Origin: Smithella sp.
Lineage (GTDB): Bacteria > Desulfobacterota > Syntrophia > Syntrophales > Smithellaceae
NCBI GenBank assembly: GCA_012797505.1
Contig: JAAZOZ010000109.1
Location: forward strand, 1 to 8,771
Length of the DNA stretch: 8,771 nucleotides
Reading direction: 5' to 3'
How positions within the stretch are numbered: position 1 is the first letter of the stretch; each line of letters begins with the position of its first letter. This document shows positions 1-6,746 of this stretch, one piece after another. The translations under genes and the position numbers were made by a program. Below the pieces are notes generated by a model, which made no database searches, had not been told where the DNA came from, and was given only the letters and a program-made list of their open reading frames with translations.

Positions 1-1
1 A

Positions 2-283
2 GGAGAACTTTATTATGGTTTTCGCAAAAGTTCCCGGAAAAAATTGAACGAAGAAAAAATAGAGAAATTTATCAATATATTTCATGTGGAAATAATTTCA
101 GTAGATGAAAATGTTTCCCGTAAATATTCTCTTATCTATGAATATTTAGAAAAAAAAGGCTGTAAAATTCCCGTTAACGATGTTTGGATCGCTGCTTGCT
201 GCATGGCTGATGGCGGCACCCTTCTGACCCGGGATAAACATTTTAATCATATTGAACAAATAGAAAAAATCGTTCTGGTGTAA
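2..283 (+). CDS. vapC: PIN-domain ribonuclease toxin, VapC family (3' part, cut by window start)
   Basis: The reading frame is open from base 2 to the TAA at 281-283, so the gene starts before the window; the TTG at 44 is internal. The visible product begins GELYYGFRKSSRK, a typical mid-region of VapC proteins, and ends with the C-terminal half of the PIN domain: PVNDVWIAA, carrying a conserved metal-binding Asp, and LLTRDKHF, carrying the last acidic residue. The N-terminal part with the first catalytic Asp lies outside. VapC proteins are Mg-dependent endoribonucleases, usually cutting tRNA or rRNA, held inactive by a VapB antitoxin encoded just upstream, which here would also be outside the window. 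The gene is AT-rich with many AAA and ATT codons, unlike the fad genes, which fits a mobile toxin-antitoxin module. Completeness cannot be judged from this end alone. Confidence 0.85.
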   Translation, partial: GELYYGFRKSSRKKLNEEKIEKFINIFHVEIISVDENVSRKYSLIYEYLEKKGCKIPVNDVWIAACCMADGGTLLTRDKHFNHIEQIEKIVLV

Positions 284-420
284 TCATTTAATTCGGGTGG
301 AAAATGGGGTCGCTTAATTTTGAAACTATTTTTTTGCGATAGAGGCTATTGGTTCTCCTTCTGGATATTAAGCGCCGTAATGATGCTTGCTGATGCCGCA
401 AAAAGGATGGCCTGCCCTGA

Positions 421-2079
421 ATGAAGAACTTGTCGGTAAAACAAGAATGTTTTATTAAGCTTATTCTCCTTTCCCTTATTTTTCTTTTCATCCTGGCTGA
501 ATTTCTTCTGGCGGTCACGCCGCCCGTTGCCCGCGATGCGCTCATTCATCACCTGGCCATTCCCAAGCTCTGGCTTGTTCACGGCGGATTTTATGAAACG
601 CCCTGGGCCGGGTTTTCTTACTATCCGATGAATCTGTCTCTTCTCTATCTCGTGCCTTTGTATTTCGGCAACGACATTATTCCCAATTTTATCCACTTAA
701 GCTTTGGTCTCGGCACGGCTGTGTTGCTTTACAGTTATTTAAATAAAAGGTGTGGGCAGTTTGCCGGTTTGCTGGGAGCGCTGATGTTTATCAGTCTGCC
801 GACGATTTTACGAACGGCCACGACCGCTTATGTGGATGTCGGCCTGGTGTTTTTTACCACGCTCAGCGTCCTGTCTTATGTGTATTGGAGGGACACGGAA
901 TATCAAAGCAACGGGTGGCTGTTGGTATCCGCAATAGCCATGGGTCTGGCGCTGGGCACAAAATACAGCGCTCTTCCGGTTTGGTTTTTTCTTACGCTGG
1001 CTATTGTTTTTGTTTACGCTAGAGAAACCGGAAGACAGTGGCCGGCTCTCCAGTACGGCTTTCTGTTTTTTGTGATTTCGCTGATGGTCTTTTCTCCGTG
1101 GCTGATCAAAAACGCCATTTTGACGGGCAATCCTCTTTATCCTTTATTGAAAAGCTTCTTCGGGGACGGCGGCATCAATGTGGAGGGGGTTTATTCCGCA
1201 ATGTCGGGAGACGCGGGCGGCAGTATGTTTAAAACGCGGCAATGGTTCTGGGGAGAGAGTGTGTGGGAAACCCTGTTGATCCCCCTTCGTTTCTTTCTCC
1301 AGGGGCAGGATCACAACCCCCGCTATTTTGACGGGGTTTTGAATCCCGTGTTGCTCTTCATTGCCCCCTTTGCGTTCATCAACAAAACATTGAAAACGGA
1401 AAAGCTTCTTTTCCTTTGTTTTGCGGCCTTTGTGATTCTCCTGGCTTTTTTCATGGATCAGCACCGGATACGCTATATCCTGCCGGCGGTGCCTTTTGTC
1501 ATTATTCTGGCGGTGCTCGGTTTTGTGAATCTCTTCAACTGGATGATGGAAAAACAAAAACCGCTGCAAAAAATCTATCTGGCCGCCTTTATTTTGATGG
1601 TAGTCGTCATGATCGGTTTCAACGCGGTCTATGCGAAAAACTACTTTGCCAAAATCGCACCGATGGGCTACATCCTGAAAAAAGAATCCCGGCATCAGTT
1701 TATTGCCAGATACGACGGCAGTTATCCGGCTGTCCGGTATATAAACGAACATACACGGGCAGATGCAAAGATCCGATTGATTCTTCTGGCGGGGCGCGGC
1801 TATCACCTGGACAGGCCCTATGACGATGACGCTTCTTTTGGAATGGAAGTTATTCGCAAATTTGTGTCTTTCTCCAAGGATGAGATCGCGTTTCAAAAGT
1901 ATCTGCGGTCGCTGGGCTGCACGCATCTGCTGGTACGGTATGAATTGATGCGACAGTTTCTGACCGACAACTATTCACCGGAGGAAATCGGGCGATTTTC
2001 CGAACAGTTTTCCAAAACAGTTGAGATTCCTTTCTATGACGGACACTACGCCGTGTTTCGGATAAAGGCCGGATCATGA
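421..2079 (+). CDS. Multi-pass membrane glycosyltransferase, GT-C fold (PMT/ArnT/GT39-like)
   Basis: A 552-residue integral membrane protein with about eleven hydrophobic segments, the first at residues 13-32, a dense series from 70 to 228, and another group from about 305 to 405. A mostly soluble tail follows (about 410-552). After the first helix comes TPPVARDALIHHLAIPKLW; the acidic residue D39 with H43/H44 in this first outside loop is the position used for catalysis or metal/lipid-phosphate binding in GT-C enzymes. The LGTKYSALP motif near residue 175 also recurs in this group. Such enzymes transfer a sugar from a polyprenyl-phosphate donor to a lipid or protein on the outer face of the inner membrane; the acceptor cannot be read from the sequence. 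The ATG at 421 has only a weak, distant AAGGA (403-407). The gene appears to stand alone. The family call is fairly safe; GT39 versus a related GT-C family is not settled. Confidence 0.78.
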   Translation: MKNLSVKQECFIKLILLSLIFLFILAEFLLAVTPPVARDALIHHLAIPKLWLVHGGFYETPWAGFSYYPMNLSLLYLVPLYFGNDIIPNFIHLSFGLGTAVLLYSYLNKRCGQFAGLLGALMFISLPTILRTATTAYVDVGLVFFTTLSVLSYVYWRDTEYQSNGWLLVSAIAMGLALGTKYSALPVWFFLTLAIVFVYARETGRQWPALQYGFLFFVISLMVFSPWLIKNAILTGNPLYPLLKSFFGDGGINVEGVYSAMSGDAGGSMFKTRQWFWGESVWETLLIPLRFFLQGQDHNPRYFDGVLNPVLLFIAPFAFINKTLKTEKLLFLCFAAFVILLAFFMDQHRIRYILPAVPFVIILAVLGFVNLFNWMMEKQKPLQKIYLAAFILMVVVMIGFNAVYAKNYFAKIAPMGYILKKESRHQFIARYDGSYPAVRYINEHTRADAKIRLILLAGRGYHLDRPYDDDASFGMEVIRKFVSFSKDEIAFQKYLRSLGCTHLLVRYELMRQFLTDNYSPEEIGRFSEQFSKTVEIPFYDGHYAVFRIKAGS

Positions 2080-2162
2080 TGAATTCGAATCAAACTGCAT
2101 AAGTGCTTTTTCCTGCATCGTCTGATAACCCGAAACAGGAAAGAACGAAAACAAGGAATTTT

Positions 2163-2295
2163 GATGCTCTCGTAGAAAGTCTATTTTGCTCCCTTGATGT
2201 CATTCCCTCAAGATCAGGAATCTAGTGATTAAAAAGGGTTATGGACTCCCGCTTCCGCGGGAGTGACAGGAATAAGCATTTTTTACTTCAGCGTC
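2163..2295. repeat. Degenerate copy of a 133-bp MITE-like inverted-repeat element
   Basis: This stretch aligns without gaps to 8639-8771 over all 133 bases; my hand count gives about 93 matches (around 70%). The left end GATGCTCTCGTAGAAAG matches 14 of 17 bases of the other copy's left end. The right end (2278-2295) retains TTTTTAC and CGTC but has lost the terminal inverted match. An internal perfect hairpin survives: ACTCCCGC (2245-2252), loop TTCC, GCGGGAGT (2257-2264). The left internal hairpin, starting at GTCATTCC (2199), is decayed. It encodes nothing and is probably a non-autonomous element. Confidence 0.75.
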
Positions 2296-2386
2296 AATTC
2301 CTGCTTTCCGGAAATCGATAAAAATACAATGAAATCAATTTTATGCGAGTTTTGAATCTTTGTTGACCAATCGTTGTTAATTTGCC

Positions 2387-2413
2387 TTGACATTGCACTA
2401 TGTTTGGTTTAAT
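2387..2413 (+). promoter_or_regulatory. Candidate sigma-70 promoter for the fadN-fadA operon
   Basis: A perfect -35 box TTGACA (2387-2392) is followed by TTTAAT (2408-2413, 5 of 6 to consensus) after a 15-bp spacer, or by the weaker TAATAA (2410-2415) after 17 bp. Transcription would start near 2420 and give a leader of about 330 nt before fadN. The short spacer for the better -10 box is a weakness. No better promoter was seen closer to the gene. Confidence 0.5.
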
Positions 2414-2421
2414 AACCTTTG

Positions 2422-2434
2422 TGACTTTTAGTCA
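2422..2434. promoter_or_regulatory. Small palindrome at the predicted start site, possible operator
   Basis: TGACT-TTT-AGTCA is a perfect 5-bp inverted repeat around three bases, about 7 bases after the candidate -10 box, where a repressor would block transcription. Many fatty-acid degradation operons are controlled by acyl-CoA-sensing TetR or GntR repressors that bind such palindromes. The sequence does not match a FadR consensus I know, and a repeat this short can arise by chance. Confidence 0.3.
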
Positions 2435-2576
2435 GTAATCGGATGAAAGTCATCCCTCGGGGTTCAGCGTTTTTCCCCCTCGAGTGTCCGGAATTGATAC
2501 CCGGGTGTTTTCGCAGGGCAAAATCAATTTCAACTACAATTGGATGTTTTCTTGAAAGTGGAAAAGGATCCACAAA

Positions 2577-2660
2577 ATGTCTGAAATCACTACCATTATA
2601 AATCAGAAAGGGGACATATGGGCCGGTCGTAAGCGGTCCTTGAAATATTGTACGCGGTAA
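2577..2660 (+). CDS. Possible 27-residue leader ORF before fadN
   Basis: An ATG at 2577 opens 27 codons ending in TAA at 2658-2660. The peptide begins MSEITTIINQKGDIWAG and ends with a basic stretch (RKRSLKYCTR). It has a good AAAAGGA ribosome binding site (2562-2568) with 8-base spacing. That site lies in the loop of a small hairpin, GTGGA (2558-2562) / TCCAC (2569-2573), so it would stay exposed. The ORF ends 94 bases before fadN, too far for direct translational coupling. I recognise no homologue. There is no run of a single amino acid as in classical attenuator peptides. It may be a true small protein, a leader peptide or chance. Confidence 0.3.
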   Translation: MSEITTIINQKGDIWAGRKRSLKYCTR

Positions 2661-2700
2661 GCAGGTGAATATGGGTGCGCAGCTTGGCCCCAAACAAATT

Positions 2701-2732
2701 TATGAGCCGTAAACCCAATTTGGCGGTTCATA
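2701..2732 (+). promoter_or_regulatory. Hairpin immediately upstream of the fadN ribosome binding site
   Basis: TATGAGCCG (2701-2709) pairs with CGGTTCATA (2724-2732), nine pairs with one G-U, around a 14-base loop. It ends 9 bases before the Shine-Dalgarno sequence AAGGAGGAG (2742-2750) of fadN and leaves that site free. It could stabilise the 5' end or take part in leader folding. There is no T-tract, so it is not an intrinsic terminator. Confidence 0.4.
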
Positions 2733-2754
2733 AGGAAAGAGAAGGAGGAGAATA

Positions 2755-5175
2755 ATGTCATTTAAGATCAAAAAAGCGGCTGTTTTAGGTGCGGGAGTCA
2801 TGGGCGCGGGCATCGCGGCTCATCTGACCAATGCCGGTATCGAGTGCTACCTGCTCGATATCATTCCATTCGAACTGACGGAAGATGACAAGAAAAAAGG
2901 CTTGACGGAAAAAAGCCCTGCATGGCGAAATCGCTTTGCGGCAAACGGTCTGGCTGCCGTAACCAAGTCCAAGCCGGCCAGCTTCTTCAGCAAGAAGAAC
3001 GCATCCATGATCAAGATCGGGAACTTTGAGGACAATTTGAACTGGCTGGCCGATGTGGACTGGATCTGCGAGGTCGTCGTCGAAAACCTCAAAATCAAGC
3101 AGGAACTTTTTGCCAAAGTGGAAAAAGTCGTCAAACCGACCTGCATCGTTTCCACCAATACCTCCGGTATTCCCATTAAAGACATCAGCGCGAAGTTCGG
3201 CCCCGCGCTGAAAAAACGTTTTCTGGGAACCCACTTCTTCAATCCTCCCCGCTACATGAAACTCATGGAAATCATTCCCGGCGAGGAAACCGAAAAAGAA
3301 GTCGTAGATTACATGGTGAAATTCAGCGAGGAAACCCTGGGCAAGGGCGTGGTCATCTGCAAAGACAGACCGAACTTTGTCGGCAACCGCATCGGCGTCT
3401 TTGATCTGTCCGACTGCATCAAGATCATGTTGGAAAAGAAGATGAAGATTGATGAAGTGGACGCCATCGTCGGCAAGGCCCTCGGCCATCCCGGCACGGC
3501 CGTTTTCGGAACGATGGACCTCGTCGGTCTCGATGTCGGATACCATGTCGCCAAAAACCTGTATGATGCCGTTCCCGATGATGAAGCCCGCGATACCTTC
3601 AAGGCGGAGCCTTTCCTGGAAAAAATGATCGCGAACAAATGGCTGGGCAACAAATCCAAGCAGGGCTATTACAAGAAAACCAAGGATGCCGCCGGCAAGA
3701 AAGTCAAGTTGATGCTCGACATTGATACGATGGAATACGTGCCGGCAGGCAAACCGAAATTCGATTCCATCAGCGCCGCGAAAAAGCTGGAAAACGTCGC
3801 GGACTCCATTAAGCTCGTCTTCAATGCAGACGACAAGGCCGGTGATTTCACGCGCGCGTATCTGTGCAAAACCTTCATCTATTCGGCCAACCGGGTCGGT
3901 GAAATCTGCGACGACATTATGGCCATCGATAACGCCATGAAATGGGGCTACAACAACAAGCTGGGTCCCTTCGAGGCCTGGGATGCCGTCGGCGTCAAAG
4001 AAGCCGTCGAAGTCATGAAGAAGCTGAAATTGAAAGTCCCGAAGAAAGTCGAAGAGATGCTGAAGAAAGGTTGCGAATCTTTCTATGTCACCAAAGCAGA
4101 CGGCAAATACTACTACGATTTTGAAAAGAAGGGATACGCCAAGATTGACGCAAATCCCAAAATCATCCTGCTGCCGGATTTCAAGAGCCGCAACAAGATT
4201 GTCAAAGAAAACGAAAGCGCCAGCCTCATTGACATCGGTGACGGCGTGGTCTGCCTGGAATTCCATACCAAGATGAATTCGATCGACGAAGGTCTGAATC
4301 AGATGCTCAACGATTCCTGCGACATCGTCGAGAAAGATTTTGAAGGTATGGTGGTCGCCAATCACGACGAGCGGGCATTCTCCGCGGGCGCAAACGTCTT
4401 TGCAGTTCTGGTTGCCGCGCAGAAGGGCGAGTGGGATCTGCTGGAAAAGAGCATCGAAGCCCTGCAGAACGGCAATATGAAAATGAAGTACCTCTCCAAG
4501 CCGGTTGTAACGGCTCCGGCCGGTCTGGCGCTGGGCGGCGGCTGTGAAATCGCCATGCACGGCGCCCGCTGTCTGCCGAACGGCGAGACCTATATGGGTC
4601 TGGTGGAAGTCGGCGTCGGCGTGCTGCCCGCGGGCGGCGGCTGCAAGGAAATTCTGCTGCGCGTGACGGAAGGCATTCCGGATGGCGTTGTGGAAGCCGG
4701 TCTGAATCTGCAGTACCATATGGCCAAAGCGTTTGAAAATATCGCGATGGCAAAGGTTGCCACCAGCGCGATGGAAGCGATGGAACTGGGCTACATCCGT
4801 AAGACGGAGGCCATCAACATGAACCGCGATCAGCAGATTTATGAGGCCAAGCAGTTGGTGAAATCCCTGGTGATGGCCGGATACAAACCTCCCAGACCCG
4901 CCTTGATCCCCGTGATGGGCGAGAACTTCCGCGGTTTGGCGGACGCTATTCTGATGAATATGCGTTACGGCAACTTTATTTCCGATTTCGATCTGGTCGT
5001 GTCCAGAAAAGTGGCCTATGTTCTCTCCGGCGGTGACTGCGCGGAAGGAACGTTTGTGTCCGAGCAGGAAATCCTGGATCTGGAAAGAGAAGGTTTCCTC
5101 AGCCTGATGGGCGAAACAAAAACGCACGAGCGCATTATGCACATGCTGACCAAGGGCAAGCCTCTGCGCAACTAA
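2755..5175 (+). CDS. fadN: Fused 3-hydroxyacyl-CoA dehydrogenase / enoyl-CoA hydratase, FadN type
   Basis: An 806-residue two-activity enzyme that hydrates trans-2-enoyl-CoA and oxidises the 3-hydroxyacyl-CoA with NAD+. The dehydrogenase comes first: a Rossmann GAGVMG (G12-G17), then the catalytic pair H160 (THFFNPPRYMKLMEIIPG) and E172, with the 12-residue spacing of human HAD (H158/E170). C-terminal dehydrogenase domains lie at about 204-305 and 368-455. A crotonase domain follows (about 490-690) with oxyanion-hole segments FSAGANV and LALGGGCEI. Both hydratase glutamates, E598 and E618, are present with the usual spacing of 20. The order is opposite to E. coli FadB (hydratase first) and matches Bacillus FadN, about 790 residues. 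The start is set by a strong AAGGAGGAG (2742-2750). The thiolase gene follows after 81 bases, clearly one operon. In an anaerobe it could run in the degradative or synthetic direction. Confidence 0.93.
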   Translation: MSFKIKKAAVLGAGVMGAGIAAHLTNAGIECYLLDIIPFELTEDDKKKGLTEKSPAWRNRFAANGLAAVTKSKPASFFSKKNASMIKIGNFEDNLNWLADVDWICEVVVENLKIKQELFAKVEKVVKPTCIVSTNTSGIPIKDISAKFGPALKKRFLGTHFFNPPRYMKLMEIIPGEETEKEVVDYMVKFSEETLGKGVVICKDRPNFVGNRIGVFDLSDCIKIMLEKKMKIDEVDAIVGKALGHPGTAVFGTMDLVGLDVGYHVAKNLYDAVPDDEARDTFKAEPFLEKMIANKWLGNKSKQGYYKKTKDAAGKKVKLMLDIDTMEYVPAGKPKFDSISAAKKLENVADSIKLVFNADDKAGDFTRAYLCKTFIYSANRVGEICDDIMAIDNAMKWGYNNKLGPFEAWDAVGVKEAVEVMKKLKLKVPKKVEEMLKKGCESFYVTKADGKYYYDFEKKGYAKIDANPKIILLPDFKSRNKIVKENESASLIDIGDGVVCLEFHTKMNSIDEGLNQMLNDSCDIVEKDFEGMVVANHDERAFSAGANVFAVLVAAQKGEWDLLEKSIEALQNGNMKMKYLSKPVVTAPAGLALGGGCEIAMHGARCLPNGETYMGLVEVGVGVLPAGGGCKEILLRVTEGIPDGVVEAGLNLQYHMAKAFENIAMAKVATSAMEAMELGYIRKTEAINMNRDQQIYEAKQLVKSLVMAGYKPPRPALIPVMGENFRGLADAILMNMRYGNFISDFDLVVSRKVAYVLSGGDCAEGTFVSEQEILDLEREGFLSLMGETKTHERIMHMLTKGKPLRN

Positions 5176-5192
5176 TTTGAATGAAACAACGT

Positions 5193-5231
5193 GCGCGGCG
5201 GTTTGAAAAAACAGCTAAAAAACCTCCGCGC
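5193..5231 (+). promoter_or_regulatory. Strong intercistronic hairpin between fadN and fadA
   Basis: GCGCGGCGGTTT (5193-5204) pairs with AAACCTCCGCGC (5220-5231), a 12-bp stem with one mismatch around an A-rich 15-base loop. No T-tract follows, so it is unlikely to be a full terminator. Its right arm ends 12 bases before the fadA Shine-Dalgarno sequence (5244-5250) and leaves it free. Likely roles are an RNA-processing or 3'-end-protecting element that sets the FadN:FadA ratio. Confidence 0.55.
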
Positions 5232-5256
5232 CTTCTAGAAATGAAGGAGGAAAATC

Positions 5257-6447
5257 ATGAGTGATGCTGTAATTGTTGAAGCCGTAAGAAGTCCAGGCGC
5301 TCGCAGAAAGGGTGGTCTTGCCGCTACCCGAGCGGATGAGTATGGTATCCAGGTACTCAAAGGTTTGCTTGCCAGAGTCCCGCAGGTAAAGCCTGAAGAA
5401 ATAGATGATTTGATTGTCGGTTGTTCTTTCCCGGAAGCCGAAACGGGGATGAACTTGGGTAGAATTCTGGCGATGGGAGCGGGTCTTCCGATTTCCGTTT
5501 CCGGTATGACCGTAAACCGCTTTTGTGCTTCCGGTCTCCAGGCCATTGCCGATGCGACGGCCAAGATTCGCGCCGGCTGGTCGGATGTTATCATTGCCGG
5601 CGGCTGCGAGAGCATGACGCATATTCCGATGGGCGGCTCCGCCATGCGTCCGCATCCGGATTGGAAATTCGACGGCAGCATGCCCAATGTCTATATCAAC
5701 ATGGGCAACACGGCTGAGAACGTCGCGGCGAATCATAATATTTCGCGTGAAGATCAGGATAAGATGGGCGTGGAAAGCAACCGCCGCGCGTATGAAGCCA
5801 TCAAGGCCGGAAAATTCAAGGAAGAAATTATTCCTATTAAGGCCGCGAAGTATGTCAAAAAGAACGGCAAACGCATTCGCGAATACGTGACGTTTGACAC
5901 GGATGACGGTGTGCGTTGGCCGACAACGATCGAAAACATGGCCAAATTGAAATCGCCCTTCAAGCTCGGCGGCAGCGTGACGGCGGCCAACTCCTCTCAG
6001 ATGACCGACGGCGCTGCTTTCTGTATGCTGATGACGCCGGAAAAAGCAAAGGAATATGGGTTGAAACCCCTTGCCAGGCTGGCCTATTATGCAGTCGCCG
6101 GATGTTTGGCGGAAGAAATGGGCGTCGGTCCCGCTTACGCGATTCCGAAGGTTCTGAAAATGGCCGGTTTGACGACGAAAGACATTGATGTGTTTGAAAT
6201 CAATGAAGCTTTTGCGTCGCAGGCGATTTATTCCTGCCGCACGGTCGGCATCGAGGATCGCTACTGGGCGGGTGACATCAACCCGAACGGCGGCGCGATT
6301 GCCATCGGCCATCCGCTGGGATGCACCGGCGCAAAATTGACCGCTCAGTTGCTGCATGAGCTGAAACGCCGCAATGCAAAACGCGGCATCGTTTCCATGT
6401 GTATCGGCGGCGGCATGGGCGCAGCCGGTATTTATGAAATGCTGTAG
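5257..6447 (+). CDS. fadA: Acetyl-CoA acyltransferase (3-ketoacyl-CoA thiolase)
   Basis: A 396-residue thiolase, full length for the family (about 390), which cleaves 3-ketoacyl-CoA with CoA to acetyl-CoA and a shortened acyl-CoA, the step after FadN. The catalytic residues are all present: nucleophile C90 in VNRFCASGLQAI, the FEINEAFA motif, H352 in IAIGHPLGCTGA, and C382 in SMCIGGGMGAAG; these match C89/H348/C378 of the Zoogloea enzyme. The N-terminal thiolase domain spans about 1-260, the C-terminal domain the rest. The ATG at 5257 has a near-perfect AAGGAGG (5244-5250) at 6-base spacing. It is the second gene of the fadN operon, as in Bacillus, but no acyl-CoA dehydrogenase gene follows: the operon ends at a hairpin terminator. 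Thiolases are reversible, so direction in the cell is not shown by sequence. A biosynthetic acetyl-CoA acetyltransferase is less likely given the pairing. Confidence 0.92.
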   Translation: MSDAVIVEAVRSPGARRKGGLAATRADEYGIQVLKGLLARVPQVKPEEIDDLIVGCSFPEAETGMNLGRILAMGAGLPISVSGMTVNRFCASGLQAIADATAKIRAGWSDVIIAGGCESMTHIPMGGSAMRPHPDWKFDGSMPNVYINMGNTAENVAANHNISREDQDKMGVESNRRAYEAIKAGKFKEEIIPIKAAKYVKKNGKRIREYVTFDTDDGVRWPTTIENMAKLKSPFKLGGSVTAANSSQMTDGAAFCMLMTPEKAKEYGLKPLARLAYYAVAGCLAEEMGVGPAYAIPKVLKMAGLTTKDIDVFEINEAFASQAIYSCRTVGIEDRYWAGDINPNGGAIAIGHPLGCTGAKLTAQLLHELKRRNAKRGIVSMCIGGGMGAAGIYEML

Positions 6448-6488
6448 TCGGAGACCCCTCCAGCGCCAAGCTGAAAACGTCGCTCGAA

Positions 6489-6541
6489 CCCTTCCGCCAT
6501 AGAAACATTCATGGCGGAAGGGCGGGCGGCATTTCTTTGTT
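6489..6541 (+). terminator. Terminator-like hairpin after fadA
   Basis: CCCTTCCGCCAT (6489-6500) and ATGGCGGAAGGG (6511-6522) form a perfect 12-bp GC-rich stem with a 10-base loop, 41 bases after the fadA stop. A T-rich run (ATTTCTTTGTT, 6531-6541) follows, but 8 bases beyond the stem, so it is not an ideal intrinsic terminator. It probably ends or protects the fadN-fadA transcript. Confidence 0.65.
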
Positions 6542-6582
6542 GAGTCTTTAAGAAACTCTTTTTCAAAAAGAAGCATTTTTGC

Positions 6583-6611
6583 TTGAAACAGGGGAAACTT
6601 TAAGCTATAGC
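6583..6611 (+). promoter_or_regulatory. Sigma-70 promoter of the tRNA-Val gene
   Basis: TTGAAA (6583-6588, 5 of 6) and TATAGC (6606-6611, 4 of 6) are separated by exactly 17 bp, and the mature tRNA begins 12 bases after the -10 box, as expected for a single tRNA gene. A small AAGCA-TTTT-TGCTT hairpin (6571-6584) overlaps the start of the -35 box and may be chance. Confidence 0.6.
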
Positions 6612-6622
6612 AGACGGCACTT

Positions 6623-6697
6623 GGGCGGTTAACTCAGCGGGAGAGTGCTACCTTCACACGGTAGAAGTCGCTGGTTCAATCCCAGCACCGCCTACCA
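6623..6697 (+). tRNA. tRNA-Val (anticodon CAC)
   Basis: A full 75-base cloverleaf can be drawn. The acceptor stem is GGGCGGT (6623-6629) with ACCGCCT (6687-6693), followed by A and an encoded CCA (6695-6697). The D stem is ACTC/GAGT with loop AGCGGGA. The anticodon stem CTACC/GGTAG encloses loop TTCACAC with anticodon CAC at 6655-6657, reading GUG valine codons. The variable loop has 5 bases. The T stem GCTGG/CCAGC has loop TTCAATC. All stems pair perfectly except the terminal pair, which is G1-U72. It has its own promoter and terminator. Confidence 0.96.
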
Positions 6698-6708
6698 TTC
6701 AAAAAAAC

Positions 6709-6744
6709 AGGGATTATCCATTCACGGTTAATCCCTTTTCTTTT
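6709..6744 (+). terminator. Intrinsic terminator of the tRNA-Val gene
   Basis: AGGGATTA (6709-6716) pairs perfectly with TAATCCCT (6729-6736) around a 12-base loop and runs into TTTTCTTTT (6736-6744). A run of A's (6698-6707 region) precedes it. It begins 12 bases after the CCA end, a standard arrangement. Confidence 0.85.
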
Positions 6745-6746
6745 AT

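Larger units (their letters stand above)
2080..2754. other. 675-base gene-free region upstream of the fad operon
   Basis: No convincing long gene lies here on either strand. From left to right it holds an unremarkable stretch after the glycosyltransferase with no clear terminator, a degenerate 133-bp inverted-repeat element (2163-2295), a candidate promoter (2387-2413) with a palindrome (2422-2434), then a long leader to the fadN start. The leader contains a 27-codon ORF (2577-2660) and a hairpin (2701-2732) just before the fadN ribosome binding site. I recognise no known riboswitch in the leader. Confidence 0.7.

Noticed and set aside
304..342. Twelve-codon ORF between vapC and the membrane glycosyltransferase
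   Set aside because: Only a partial ribosome binding site and no recognisable peptide; the 137-base gap shows nothing else I can support.
380..424. Fourteen-codon ORF overlapping the glycosyltransferase start as ATGA, suggesting translational coupling
   Set aside because: It has no ribosome binding site of its own and is very short.
2409..2693. A 94-codon minus-strand frame in the fad leader
   Set aside because: No family resemblance, no clear ribosome binding site, and it overlaps the likely fad promoter region.
2671..2712. Thirteen-codon ORF just before fadN
   Set aside because: Poor spacing of the candidate ribosome binding site and overlap with the hairpin at 2701-2732; likely chance.
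2785..5142. A 785-codon open frame on the minus strand opposite fadN
   Set aside because: Its product is rich in His, Phe and Asp in a pattern typical of the reverse complement of a biased gene, shows no family motif, and lies fully inside a gene with intact catalytic residues.
5215..6576. A 453-codon open frame on the minus strand opposite fadA
   Set aside because: Same reason: an antisense shadow of a clear thiolase gene, with no recognisable domain.
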